A DNA stretch of 47,379 bases from Hylemonella sp. UBA6679 (GTDB taxonomy: Bacteria; Pseudomonadota; Gammaproteobacteria; Burkholderiales; Burkholderiaceae_C), in assembly GCA_002454975.1 (NCBI GenBank), contig DKJZ01000078.1:1-47379 (forward strand). Direction: 5' to 3'. The notes under the pieces are model-generated. The model was not told the DNA's origin. It searched no databases and saw only the letters and a program-made list of their open reading frames with translations. Positions 40,098-47,379 of the stretch are shown piece by piece. The position numbers were made by a program, and so were the translations under genes. Numbering within the stretch: position 1 is the stretch's first letter; every line of letters begins with the position of its first letter.

Positions 40098-41300
40098 ATG
40101 AAATTCATCCGCTTTCAGGACCTGTGCGCGCAGGGCAAGGCCACTGGCCAACGTGTGTTCATCCGTGCTGACCTCAATGTGCCGCAAAACGATGCGGGCG
40201 ACATCACCGAGGACACCCGCATCCGCGCCTCGATCCCCTGCATCCGCATGGCCTTGGACTCTGGTGCGGCAGTCATGGTCACCTCGCACCTGGGCCGCCC
40301 CACTGAAGGTGAGTTCAAGCCTGAAGATTCACTCGCGCCTGTGGCCAAGCGTCTGGGCGAGTTGCTCGGCGGCGCTTACGCCAACGGTGTGCCGCTGGTG
40401 GCCAATTGGGTCGATGGCGTGACCGTGGCACCGGGCCAATTGGTGGTGCTGGAGAACTGCCGCCTGAACGTGGGCGAGAAGAAAAACAAACCCGAGCTGG
40501 CCCAAAAGCTGGCTAGGCTCTGCGATATTTTTGTGCACGACGCTTTTGGCACCGCGCACCGTGCCGAGGGCTCGACCTATGGCATCGCCGAGTACGCGCC
40601 CATTGCTTGCGCGGGCCCCTTGCTGGCTGCCGAGATGGACGCGATTTCTAAAGCCCTGAGCCAACCCAAACGCCCGCTGGTGGCGATTGTGGCGGGCTCC
40701 AAGGTGTCGACCAAGCTCACGATTTTGAAGAGCCTGGCCAACAATGTCGACCAGCTGATTGTGGGTGGTGGCATTGCCAACACCTTCATGCTGGCGGCCG
40801 GTTTGAAGATTGGCAAATCTTTGGCCGAGCCTGATTTGCTGGGTGAGGCCAAGGCTGTGATTGAGGCCATGAAAGCGCGTGGCGCTGAGGTGCCGATTCC
40901 CACCGACGTGGTGGTGGCCAAGACCTTCGCGGCCGATGCGCCCGCCACTGTGAAAGCTGCGAGCGACGTGGCCGATGACGATTTGATTTTGGACATCGGC
41001 CCGCAGACCGCGCAGAAGTTGGCCGATCAGCTCATGCAAGCCGGCACGATTGTGTGGAACGGCCCGGTGGGTGTGTTTGAGTTTGCCGCGTTCGAGAACG
41101 GCACCAAAACCATCGCGCAGGCCATTGCCAAATCCAGCGCGTTCAGCATCGCAGGTGGCGGCGACACGCTGGCGGCCATTGCCAAGTACGGCATTGACAA
41201 AGACGTGGGCTATATCTCCACCGGCGGTGGCGCATTTTTGGAAGTGCTGGAGGGCAAAACCCTGCCAGCCTTCGAGATTTTGCAGCGCCGCGCGGCTTAA
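40098..41300 (+). CDS. pgk: Phosphoglycerate kinase
   Basis: A 400-residue Pgk, converting 1,3-bisphosphoglycerate and ADP to 3-phosphoglycerate and ATP. Landmarks: RVFIRADLNVPQ at the N-terminus, MVTSHLGRPTEGE, LENCRLNVGEKKN, HDAFGTAHRAEGST, the KVSTKLTILKSL nucleotide domain, and the C-terminal SIAGGGDTLAAIAKYGIDKDVGYISTGGGAFLEVLEGKTLPA. The stop codon shares the bases TTAA with the stop of the convergent gloA. Confidence 0.97.
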   Translation: MKFIRFQDLCAQGKATGQRVFIRADLNVPQNDAGDITEDTRIRASIPCIRMALDSGAAVMVTSHLGRPTEGEFKPEDSLAPVAKRLGELLGGAYANGVPLVANWVDGVTVAPGQLVVLENCRLNVGEKKNKPELAQKLARLCDIFVHDAFGTAHRAEGSTYGIAEYAPIACAGPLLAAEMDAISKALSQPKRPLVAIVAGSKVSTKLTILKSLANNVDQLIVGGGIANTFMLAAGLKIGKSLAEPDLLGEAKAVIEAMKARGAEVPIPTDVVVAKTFAADAPATVKAASDVADDDLILDIGPQTAQKLADQLMQAGTIVWNGPVGVFEFAAFENGTKTIAQAIAKSSAFSIAGGGDTLAAIAKYGIDKDVGYISTGGGAFLEVLEGKTLPAFEILQRRAA

Positions 41301-41830
41301 AGCCCAAGCTGCTTCAAGCGCGCGGGCTCCACAATTTCAATCCAGTAGCCATCGGGGTCTTTGATGAAGGCCACGTCTTTCATCTTGCCCTGGTCGGGGC
41401 GTTTGACGTAAGTGACGTTGTTCTGGTCAAACCAGGCCACCGCCACGTCCAGGTTGGGCACCGAAAAGCAAATGTGCCCAAAGCCCTGGGGCTGGGCGTT
41501 GCCGTCGTGGTATTTGAAGTTCTCATCCCCCTCGGTGCCCCAGTTGTGGGTGAGTTCGAGCACGCCGCGCTGCGCAAAGGTCCAGGCGGTGCGCTCGCCC
41601 GCGTCCTCAGGTGCTTGCTCGCCGGCCACACGCTGGGCCAAAAAATACAGCGTGAATTTCATCTCGGGAAAGTCGAGCTTGCGCAGCAGGCGCATGCCCA
41701 TGACGCGCGAGTAAAAGTCCAGCGACACGGCCGGGTCTTTCACACGCAGCATGGTGTGGTTCAGGGTGAAGCCTTGGGCGGCGGCGGGCGCAGCATCGGC
41801 CACGCCAGGGTAGTTTTCGGTGTCAAACAT
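41297..41830 (-). CDS. gloA: Lactoylglutathione lyase (glyoxalase I), long form
   Basis: A 177-residue glyoxalase I, closer in length to the eukaryotic-type/Zn-type long form than to the 135-residue E. coli enzyme. Metal ligands are His25 (LNHTMLRVKD), Glu92 (LELTHNW), His119 (GFGHICFSV) and Glu165 (GYWIEIVEP). It isomerises the methylglyoxal-glutathione hemithioacetal to S-lactoylglutathione. The ATG at 41830 matches MFDTENYPGV; the frame is open 13 codons further. It lies at the end of a minus-strand cluster behind the ribbon-helix-helix gene (49 bp gap). Confidence 0.93.
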   Translation of the reverse strand: MFDTENYPGVADAAPAAAQGFTLNHTMLRVKDPAVSLDFYSRVMGMRLLRKLDFPEMKFTLYFLAQRVAGEQAPEDAGERTAWTFAQRGVLELTHNWGTEGDENFKYHDGNAQPQGFGHICFSVPNLDVAVAWFDQNNVTYVKRPDQGKMKDVAFIKDPDGYWIEIVEPARLKQLGL

Positions 41831-41879
41831 GGTTGCGATCAAAAAAAGTAGGCCACGAGGGCCTGCCAAAACATAAACA

Positions 41880-42311
41880 TCAGGCGCGCACGGCTTTGAG
41901 CACGGGCGTGGCCTCGCTCACCTTGGCTTTGTTGCGTGAACGTGTGTCGGCCAGCGAAGGTTGCGGTCGGGCGGTGAGCACATGTGGCACATGAGAAAGC
42001 GCGGGCTCACCAGCGACGGCATTCTCGGGGAGCTTTTTTTCCAGCGCGGTGATTTGCCGGCGCATGTAGCGCATGCACGTCACCCGTAGGAAAGAAGCAA
42101 AGTTGGGCACCTCGCCGCGGTACGCCAAGATCTCGTCGTGAAAGGACGAGATCAAGGCGTTGGTGGTGCAGCCCTCGTCCTCGGCCATTTCGGCCAGGAT
42201 GTCCCACACCATGTTTTCCAGCCGGATGCTGGTGAGCACGCCGTGGATACGAACCGTGCGCGAGCGCTGTTCGTATTGGATCGGGTCGGCTTTGACGAAA
42301 AATTCGCACAT
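41880..42311 (-). CDS. Ribbon-helix-helix (RHH_4) protein
   Basis: A 143-residue protein. Residues about 15-85 (SRTVRIHGVLTSIRLENMVWDILAEMAEDEG, then FLRVTCMRYMRRQ) match the RHH_4 family, a ribbon-helix-helix variant found in proteobacteria and of unknown target. The C-terminal third is polar and probably disordered. It follows the GMC oxidoreductase by 24 bases and is likely in the same transcript, so it may regulate this cluster. Some databases label the family as putative sulfotransferase without good reason. Confidence 0.75.
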   Translation of the reverse strand: MCEFFVKADPIQYEQRSRTVRIHGVLTSIRLENMVWDILAEMAEDEGCTTNALISSFHDEILAYRGEVPNFASFLRVTCMRYMRRQITALEKKLPENAVAGEPALSHVPHVLTARPQPSLADTRSRNKAKVSEATPVLKAVRA

Positions 42312-42335
42312 GGTGGGGCTCCTGCCAATAACGGT

Positions 42336-43904
42336 TCAGATGGCGCGCATGGTCATCTGTTGTGCAATGTAATCGGCTTGGCGAATGGCCAGTGTCACAA
42401 TGGTTAACGTCGGGTTTTCAGCGCCACCGGTGGTGAACTGGCTGCCGTCGCTGATGAACAGGTTGGCGATGTCGTGCGTTTGGCCGTAGCGGTTGCACAC
42501 GCCGTCGCTGGCCTTGGCGCTCATGCGGCAGGTGCCCAGGTTGTGGGTCGAGGGGTAGGGCGGCGTGCGGAAGGTCTTGATGGAGCCGGCCGCTTCGTAA
42601 ATGCGCTCGGCCTGGGTGAAGGCGTGGTTGCGCATGGCGATGTCGTTGTCGTGGTCGTCAAAGTGCACATTGGGCACGGGGTTGCCCCACTTGTCTTTGA
42701 CGTTGGTGTTGAGCGTCACGCGGTTGCTTTCGCGCGGCATGTCCTCGCCCACCAGCCACATGCCAGCCAGGTTGGTGTAGTGGTCCATCCACCACGAGAA
42801 GTCCGCACCCCAGCCGCCCGGGTTCAAGAACGCAGCCATGAAAGGTACGCCCAGCGACAGGGTTTCGAGCTCGTAACCACCGGCAAAACCACGCTTGGTG
42901 TTGTGGCCAGCCTCGTCGCGAACAATGCCGGCCATGGTGGTGCCGCGGTACATATGCACCGGGTTTTTGAAAGCGGCGTACACCGAGCCGGTCATGTGGC
43001 GCATGTAGTTGCGGCCCACCTGGCCTGAGGAGTTGGCCAGGCCGTCTTTGAACATGCTGGTGGCCGACATCAGCAGCAGGCGCGGGGTCTCGATCGAGTT
43101 ACCCGCCACGCACACAATGCGTGCTTTTTGGCGCTGCTCTTTGCCGTTTTTGTCGAAGTACACCACCCCATTGACCTTGCCTTGGGCGTTGTGCTCAATG
43201 CGGGTCACGTGCGACTCGGGGCGAATCTCGAAGTTGCCGGTGGCTTCGGCCTTGGGCAGCTCGGTGTAGAGCGTGCTCCACTTCGCGCCGCTCTTGCAAC
43301 CCTGGAAGCAAAAGCCCAGCTGCATGCAGCGGCCACGGCCGTCACGCGGCTGGCTGTTGATGGCCATGTTGCCGGTGTGCACTTCTTTGTAGCCCAGCTT
43401 GGTGGCCCCTGCGTGCATGACCTTGAAGTTGTTGTTGCCAGGCAGGCCGGGAATGCCGTTGGTGCGGGTCACGCCCATTTTGTTTTCGGCCTTGGCGTAG
43501 TAGGGCTCGAGGTCTTTGTACGTGATGGGCCAGTCCAGCAGGTTGGCGCCTTTGATCTCGCCATACACCGTGCGGGTGCGGAACTCGTGCTCCTGAAAAC
43601 GCAGCGACGCACCGGCCCAGTGGGTGGTCGTGCCGCCCACGGTTTTGCAAATCCAGGCGGGCAGGCCGGCGAAGTCTTTGGCCACGCGCCAAGTGCCCGA
43701 GGTGGTGCGGGGGTCGAGCCAGGCCAATTGGCTGAAGGACTTCCACTCGTCGTTGATGAAGCTGTCTTGCGACTGGACCGCGCCAGCCTCCAGACAGACG
43801 ACCTTGATGCCTTTTTGGCACAGCTCGTTGGCCAGGGTGCCGCCGCCGGCGCCCGAGCCGATGATGACGACCACGCCGTCATCGTTTTGGTCAAATTTAG
43901 CCAT
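42336..43904 (-). CDS. GMC-family FAD oxidoreductase (gluconate 2-dehydrogenase flavoprotein-like)
   Basis: A 522-residue GMC oxidoreductase. The dinucleotide-binding motif GSGAGGG is at about 17-23, followed by LANELCQKGIKVVCLEAG. GGTTTHWAGASLRF and a cysteine-bearing LGFCFQGCKSGAKW are typical of the gluconate/sorbitol dehydrogenase flavoproteins; the C-terminal active-site His454 is in STHNLGTCRM and the Asn in GAENPTLTIVTLA. It has no signal peptide; the small subunit encoded just before it has a Tat signal, so it is probably exported with it. The cytochrome c subunit of three-part dehydrogenases is missing here. Substrate: a sugar, polyol or other alcohol, unknown. Confidence 0.88.
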   Translation of the reverse strand: MAKFDQNDDGVVVIIGSGAGGGTLANELCQKGIKVVCLEAGAVQSQDSFINDEWKSFSQLAWLDPRTTSGTWRVAKDFAGLPAWICKTVGGTTTHWAGASLRFQEHEFRTRTVYGEIKGANLLDWPITYKDLEPYYAKAENKMGVTRTNGIPGLPGNNNFKVMHAGATKLGYKEVHTGNMAINSQPRDGRGRCMQLGFCFQGCKSGAKWSTLYTELPKAEATGNFEIRPESHVTRIEHNAQGKVNGVVYFDKNGKEQRQKARIVCVAGNSIETPRLLLMSATSMFKDGLANSSGQVGRNYMRHMTGSVYAAFKNPVHMYRGTTMAGIVRDEAGHNTKRGFAGGYELETLSLGVPFMAAFLNPGGWGADFSWWMDHYTNLAGMWLVGEDMPRESNRVTLNTNVKDKWGNPVPNVHFDDHDNDIAMRNHAFTQAERIYEAAGSIKTFRTPPYPSTHNLGTCRMSAKASDGVCNRYGQTHDIANLFISDGSQFTTGGAENPTLTIVTLAIRQADYIAQQMTMRAI

Positions 43905-43937
43905 GTTGTGTGTTCTCCGTCGTGGGTGTTCTGTCGA

Positions 43938-44567
43938 TCAGCCGATAAAGGGCGGGGGGCTGGCTTCTTTGCTGGGGGCGGGCAGCCACTTCAGGTCTTG
44001 GAAGCCGCGGGTGATGTAGCCACCCTTTTCCCAGGCCGAGCCGGGGTAGCCGAACACGGCGTAGGCCATGTCGTTGTCGTACAGCGAGGTGATGCACTGG
44101 CCGCGCACGGTGTTGAAGAAGGCCTGGCCTTCCACCGCTTTGACCGCTTCGAGCTGGCGCGCCGCGCTGGCTTTGACGAAGTTGCCTTTGCAGAACTCGT
44201 TGAGGGCCACCACACCGGCGCTGATCATGGCGGCGCTGCCTGCGTTGCCGGCAGCTGCCGCGTCGAGGTCTTTGGCCAGCAGGGCGTAGACCGCGTCGGG
44301 GAGTTTTTTGTGTGGGTAGAGCACACGGCCCATGGCCATGAGGGTTTTGCCTTCGTCGGCGGTGAGCTTTTTGAGCTCCAGCGCCCACACCGGCGAGGGT
44401 GCCAGGGCGGCAAGCGCGGTGCCCATGGCAATCGTGCCCATGAGGATGCCTGAACCCTTGAGGAAATCGCGGCGGGCCAGGGGCAGGTCAAGCTTGGGCA
44501 CCTCGCCGGTGCCTTCGTCGCAAGAGCTGTCGATCTGGGCTTGCCCGAGGATCGGAATGATGCGCAT
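43938..44567 (-). CDS. Gluconate 2-dehydrogenase subunit 3 family protein, Tat signal
   Basis: A 209-residue small subunit. The Tat motif ARRDFLKGSG (Arg32-Arg33) and a hydrophobic stretch to about residue 62 (SPVWA) form the signal. The mature part has DEGKTLMAMGRVLYPHKKLPDAVY and TVRGQCITSLYDNDMAYAVFGYPGSAWEKGGYITRGF, the pattern of the small (gamma) subunit of gluconate dehydrogenase. It should chaperone and carry the flavoprotein across the membrane. ATG at 44567 follows GGAG. The flavoprotein gene starts 33 bases after its stop. Confidence 0.85.
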   Translation of the reverse strand: MRIIPILGQAQIDSSCDEGTGEVPKLDLPLARRDFLKGSGILMGTIAMGTALAALAPSPVWALELKKLTADEGKTLMAMGRVLYPHKKLPDAVYALLAKDLDAAAAGNAGSAAMISAGVVALNEFCKGNFVKASAARQLEAVKAVEGQAFFNTVRGQCITSLYDNDMAYAVFGYPGSAWEKGGYITRGFQDLKWLPAPSKEASPPPFIG

Positions 44568-44676
44568 GGTGGTCTCCAAAAAAATAAGCCATCTGCGTGT
44601 TTGCAGACTTGGAGCCAGTATTCCCACGCCCATGTGCTCCGGGGTGGTAGCGCGTTATTTACAAGGGAAAACCCCT

Positions 44677-44692
44677 GCGAACGACCGTTCGC
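44677..44692. promoter_or_regulatory. Operator-like palindrome upstream of the GMC cluster
   Basis: GCGAACG-AC-CGTTCGC is a perfect 7-bp inverted repeat with a 2-bp centre, about 110 bp before the Tat small-subunit start. GAACG-N2-CGTTC geometry is common for TetR-type regulators. No TetR gene is in this window. Confidence 0.45.
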
Positions 44693-44735
44693 CACGCGTT
44701 TGATCGGTGGCTTGCAGCCGTTTCAAAAAAGTTTT

Positions 44736-44754
44736 TGCTATGGTTTTGGTAGCT
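44736..44754 (+). repeat. Dispersed palindromic repeat, copy 3 (intergenic)
   Basis: TGCTA-N9-TAGCT, followed by GCTTGTGC. Same pattern and spacing as the copies in mgtA (minus strand) and the oxidoreductase gene. It lies in the long intergenic region between the GMC cluster and pyk. Confidence 0.5.
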
Positions 44755-44969
44755 GCTTGTGCTGGCTGGCTGTGGCTCAGCGCCAACTATTGCTTTGCAT
44801 TGCTTCAAACCTGGCAGGCCTTGATGCACCTGGGGCTGTGCTGCTTGCCTGTTGTGGTGCCGGCCACTTGAGGTGGCGCAAGGACACGTGAGCGACACCG
44901 TTTGCGGGCCAAGGTGTCTGCGCTGGCTTGTTGTGAAAGTTGTTGAGAAAGGTGTTTGTTTCGTGACTT

Positions 44970-44983
44970 ATTTGGTAACAAAT
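44970..44983. promoter_or_regulatory. Inverted repeat with TTGGTAAC before pyk
   Basis: ATTTG-GTAA-CAAAT has 5-bp arms and contains the octamer TTGGTAAC, whose reverse complement GTTACCAA occurs twice before fba. A TATAAA hexamer lies 7-10 bases downstream. A shared regulator of the two glycolytic genes is possible. Confidence 0.35.
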
Positions 44984-45022
44984 CTCGTGTATAAATGGAA
45001 ACTTAATTACACAGGAGATGCC

Positions 45023-46456
45023 ATGTTGACACGCGCTACCAAAATTGTTGCCACCCTCGGCCCAGCGTCGAGCGACCCCGCTTTGCTCGAGCAGATGATC
45101 CGCGCAGGTGTCAACATGGTGCGTTTGAACTTCAGCCACGGCAAGGCGCAAGACCACATCGACCGCGCTGAGATGGTGCGCGCTGCGGCCAAGCGCGCCG
45201 GCTGCGAGGTGGCGATCATGGCCGACCTGCAGGGCCCAAAAATCCGCGTGGGCAAGTTCGCCAACACCCGGGTGCAGCTGCAAACCGGCCAAGACTTTGT
45301 GCTGGACGCCAGCCGCACCGAACCCGGCGACGAAACCGCCGTGGGCCTGGACTACAAAGACCTGCCGCGCGATGTGAAACCGGGTGACACCCTGCTGCTC
45401 AACGACGGCCTGATCACCATGAAGGTCTCCAAGGTGGTGGGCGAGGCGGTGCACGCGGTGGTCACCATGGGCGGTGAGCTCTCCAACAACAAGGGCATCA
45501 ACAAAAAGGGTGGCGGCCTGACCGCGCCTGCCCTGACCGCCAAAGACATGGAGGACATCAAAACCGCCATGAGCTTCCAGGCCGAGTACGTGGCGGTGAG
45601 CTTCCCGCAAAACGCCACCGACATGGAAATGGCCCGCCAGCTGTGCAATGTGGCCGCGGCCGAGTTCAACCACAAGCCCGCGCTGATTGCCAAGATCGAG
45701 CGCGCTGAGGCGATTCCCCGCCTGGAAGAAATTTTGCGCGCCAGCGACGGCATCATGGTCGCGCGTGGCGACCTGGCCATTGAGGTGGGCAACGCCGCGG
45801 TGCCCGCCCTGCAAAAGCGCATGATCAAACTCGCGCAGCAGATGGACAAAACCGTGATCACCGCCACCCACATGATGGAGTCGATGATCAACAACCCCAT
45901 CCCCACCCGCGCTGAGGTGAGCGATGTGGCCAACGCGGTGCTTGACGGCACCGATGCCGTGATGACCTCGGCCGAAACCGCCGCAGGCAAGTTCCCGCTG
46001 GAAACCGTGATCGAGATGGCCAACATTTGTTTGGCCGCCGAGTCGGCCGAAACCGTGGAATTGGATGCCGACTTCACCGGCAAAACCTTCTCGCGCATTG
46101 ACCAGTCCATCGCCATGGGCGCGCTGTTCACCGCCTACCACCTGGGTGCCAAAGCCATTGTGGCCATGACCGAAAGCGGCTCGACCGCGCTGTGGATGAG
46201 CCGCCACCGCATCCACATTCCCATTTACGCGCTCACCCCCAAAGTGAACTCGCAGCGCAAGATGACGCTCTACCGCAACGTGACCCCGCTGTTGATGGAC
46301 ACCAGCGCCGACCGCGACACCGCGCTGGCCGACGCTGAAAAGCACCTCATTCGCCGCGGCATTGTGCAAAAAGGCGACATCTACGTGATCACCTGCGGCG
46401 AGCCCATGGGCTGGCCCGGTGGCACCAACATGCTCAAAATCTGCCGGGTCGAGTAA
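45023..46456 (+). CDS. pyk: Pyruvate kinase
   Basis: A 477-residue pyruvate kinase (phosphoenolpyruvate + ADP to pyruvate + ATP). Landmarks: RATKIVATLGPASSDP, GVNMVRLNFSHG, MADLQGPKIRVGKF, the B domain (about 70-170), KIERAEAIPRLEEIL with the catalytic lysine, MVARGDLAIEVG and TATHMMESMINNPIPTRAEVSDVANAVLDGTDAVMTSAETA. The C-terminal domain ends CGEPMGWPGGTNMLKICRV, as in the proteobacterial PykA type. The ATG follows CAGGAG (45012-45017); upstream in-frame codons to 44852 are not supported. Confidence 0.97.
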   Translation: MLTRATKIVATLGPASSDPALLEQMIRAGVNMVRLNFSHGKAQDHIDRAEMVRAAAKRAGCEVAIMADLQGPKIRVGKFANTRVQLQTGQDFVLDASRTEPGDETAVGLDYKDLPRDVKPGDTLLLNDGLITMKVSKVVGEAVHAVVTMGGELSNNKGINKKGGGLTAPALTAKDMEDIKTAMSFQAEYVAVSFPQNATDMEMARQLCNVAAAEFNHKPALIAKIERAEAIPRLEEILRASDGIMVARGDLAIEVGNAAVPALQKRMIKLAQQMDKTVITATHMMESMINNPIPTRAEVSDVANAVLDGTDAVMTSAETAAGKFPLETVIEMANICLAAESAETVELDADFTGKTFSRIDQSIAMGALFTAYHLGAKAIVAMTESGSTALWMSRHRIHIPIYALTPKVNSQRKMTLYRNVTPLLMDTSADRDTALADAEKHLIRRGIVQKGDIYVITCGEPMGWPGGTNMLKICRVE

Positions 46457-46512
46457 GCCAATTTGTCAGCCCGGGGCCAGGCGGGTCGCATTAAAATCGC
46501 GGTTTGGTCAAA

Positions 46513-46532
46513 AGTTACCAAGCAGTTACCAA
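46513..46532 (+). promoter_or_regulatory. Direct repeat AGTTACCAA before fba
   Basis: AGTTACCAA occurs at 46513-46521 and 46524-46532, an 11-bp period, 22 bases before the fba start. The same octamer is found inverted before pyk. The 97-bp pyk-fba gap shows no terminator; an ATTAAAAT stretch at 46489-46496 may be a -10 region. Confidence 0.35.
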
Positions 46533-46553
46533 CTACCCACCAAGGACCCCACC

Positions 46554-47379
46554 ATGGCACTCGTATCGATGCGCGAGCTGCTGGACCACGCCGCCATCCA
46601 CGGCTACGGCATTCCAGCTTTCAATGTGAACAACCTCGAGCAGGTGCAAGCCGTGATGGCCGCAGCCGACGCCGTGGGCGCCCCGGTCATCTTGCAAGCC
46701 AGCGCCGGTGCGCGCAAGTACGCCGGTGAGCCTTTCATCAAGCACCTGATTCAGGCCGCTTGCGAGGCTTACCCGCATATTCCTTTGGTGATGCACCAAG
46801 ACCACGGCACCAGCCCCAAGGTGTGTGAGGGCGCGATTTCCCTGGGCTTTGGCTCGGTGATGATGGACGGCTCGCTCAAAGAAGACGGCAAAACCCCCGC
46901 TGACTTTGCCTATAACGTGGACGTGACCCGCCGCGTGGTGGACATGGCCCACAAAGTGGGTGTGACCGTTGAGGGCGAGCTGGGCTGCCTGGGCAACCTG
47001 GAAACCGGCGAAGCCGGCGAAGAAGACGGCATTGGCGCTGAGGGCAAACTCGACCACAGCCAAATGCTGACCGACCCCGAAGAAGCCGCGCAGTTCGTCA
47101 AAGCCACACAGCTCGACGCCCTGGCCATTGCCATTGGCACCAGCCACGGCGCGTACAAGTTCAGCCGCCCGCCCACAGGCGACATCTTGGCGATTTCGCG
47201 CGTGAAAGAAATCAACAAGCGCATCCCCAACACCCACCTGGTGATGCACGGCTCCAGCAGCGTGCCGCAAGACCTGCTGGCCATCATCAACCAGTACGGC
47301 GGCAAGATGAAGCAGACCTACGGCGTGCCGGTGGCCGAGATTCAAGAAGCCATCAAGTACGGCGTGCGCAAGATCAACA
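46554..47379 (+). CDS. fba: Fructose-bisphosphate aldolase class II, 5' part
   Basis: The first 275 codons of a class II (zinc) aldolase; the frame is still open at the window end. Landmarks: GYGIPAFNVNNLEQVQAVMAAA, VMHQDHGTSPKVCEGAI with metal and catalytic residues, MMDGSLKEDGKTPADFAYNV, VEGELGCLGNLETGEAGEEDG, AIAIGTSHGAYKF and LVMHGSSSVPQDLL. It is of the longer Calvin-cycle-type class IIB subgroup common in Burkholderiales (about 354 residues). It works with pgk and pyk in glycolysis and gluconeogenesis. Confidence 0.97.
   Translation, partial: MALVSMRELLDHAAIHGYGIPAFNVNNLEQVQAVMAAADAVGAPVILQASAGARKYAGEPFIKHLIQAACEAYPHIPLVMHQDHGTSPKVCEGAISLGFGSVMMDGSLKEDGKTPADFAYNVDVTRRVVDMAHKVGVTVEGELGCLGNLETGEAGEEDGIGAEGKLDHSQMLTDPEEAAQFVKATQLDALAIAIGTSHGAYKFSRPPTGDILAISRVKEINKRIPNTHLVMHGSSSVPQDLLAIINQYGGKMKQTYGVPVAEIQEAIKYGVRKIN

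Larger units (their letters stand above)
44568..45022. other. Gene-free region upstream of the GMC cluster and pyk
   Basis: No convincing gene lies in these 455 bases. They hold, in order, an operator-like palindrome (44677-44692), a copy of the dispersed TGCTA-N9-TAGCT repeat (44736-44754), a stretch without recognised features, a TTTGGTAAC-containing inverted repeat (44970-44983), a TATAAA box near 44990 and the CAGGAG ribosome site of pyk. Both divergent promoters must lie here. Confidence 0.6.

Noticed and set aside
44541..44891. 116-residue plus-strand frame in the gap before pyk.
   Set aside because: It crosses the 5' end of the small-subunit gene antisense, includes the dispersed repeat, and has no ribosome site or family signal.
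44984..45010. HexR-type operator (TGTAATT...) before pyk.
   Set aside because: Only one half-site (AATTACA near 45004) is present, not the full palindrome.
44852..45022. N-terminal extension of pyruvate kinase by 57 codons.
   Set aside because: It has no similarity to the family, runs through the promoter region, and the ATG at 45023 has a good ribosome site.
44777..46369. 530-residue open frame antisense to pyk, and similar long antisense frames (10035-11318 over purB, 1612-2934, 16471-17988).
   Set aside because: They are by-products of high GC third-position bias; their translations are rich in His, Gly, Arg and Val with no family features, while the opposite frames are clear genes.

Overview
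This 47 kb window is chromosomal DNA from a betaproteobacterium, most probably a member of the Comamonadaceae (Burkholderiales; Limnohabitans, Rhodoferax, Curvibacter or Polaromonas type). The basis is the high GC content, the gene neighbourhoods (sucD-terC-pilin, a long yhdP next to glnE, dprA-smg beside def-fmt, a pgk/pyk/fba glycolytic block), a very large fused indolepyruvate oxidoreductase, and a GC-rich double hairpin between genes of a kind common in that family. No rRNA, tRNA, CRISPR, prophage or intact insertion sequence was seen. Almost everything is housekeeping sequence with small accessory patches.

Layout. 1-2550: 3' end of sucD, a TerC-type membrane protein, a type IV pilin and a HAD dehalogenase. 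2523-7749: mgtA (minus), a decayed HI0074/HI0073-type (HEPN/MNT) toxin-antitoxin pair, moaC (minus) and the periplasmic protease bepA. 7717-9912: a small membrane protein, a DUF3717-DUF1289 protein, a RelB antitoxin with a YafQ-type toxin gene broken by one amber codon, and yaeQ. 9927-13443: purB (minus), a YibF-like GST, a diiron ferritin-like protein and an RfaE2-type nucleotidyltransferase. 13468-21320: glnE (minus) divergent from yhdP, which overlaps a Nit amidase. 21323-25273: a membrane PAS histidine kinase with a FixJ-type regulator, a 59-residue membrane protein and mltA. 25356-31514: phoX (minus) and the indolepyruvate oxidoreductase. 31624-34794: yajC-secD-secF. 34797-38205: smg and dprA (minus), def and fmt. 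38222-40018: azlC-azlD and an intact FitAB/VapBC module. 40098-47379: pgk, a minus-strand cluster (gluconate dehydrogenase-like small subunit, GMC flavoprotein, ribbon-helix-helix protein, gloA), then pyk and the 5' part of fba.

Working relations. yajC-secDF forms the SecDF-YajC translocon accessory. def and fmt act at the two ends of N-formyl-methionine metabolism. pgk, pyk and fba are glycolytic/gluconeogenic. The Tat-signal small subunit and the signal-less GMC flavoprotein probably form an exported dehydrogenase. Three toxin-antitoxin loci lie within 35 kb: one intact with a clear operator-promoter, one with a toxin stopped by a single codon, and one a fossil. I did not find a convincing new multi-gene system. 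The best leads are the two broken toxin-antitoxin loci, the VapBC and RelB operators, a short dispersed palindromic repeat that also occurs inside two reading frames, the GMC/RHH cluster and a candidate Pho box before phoX.
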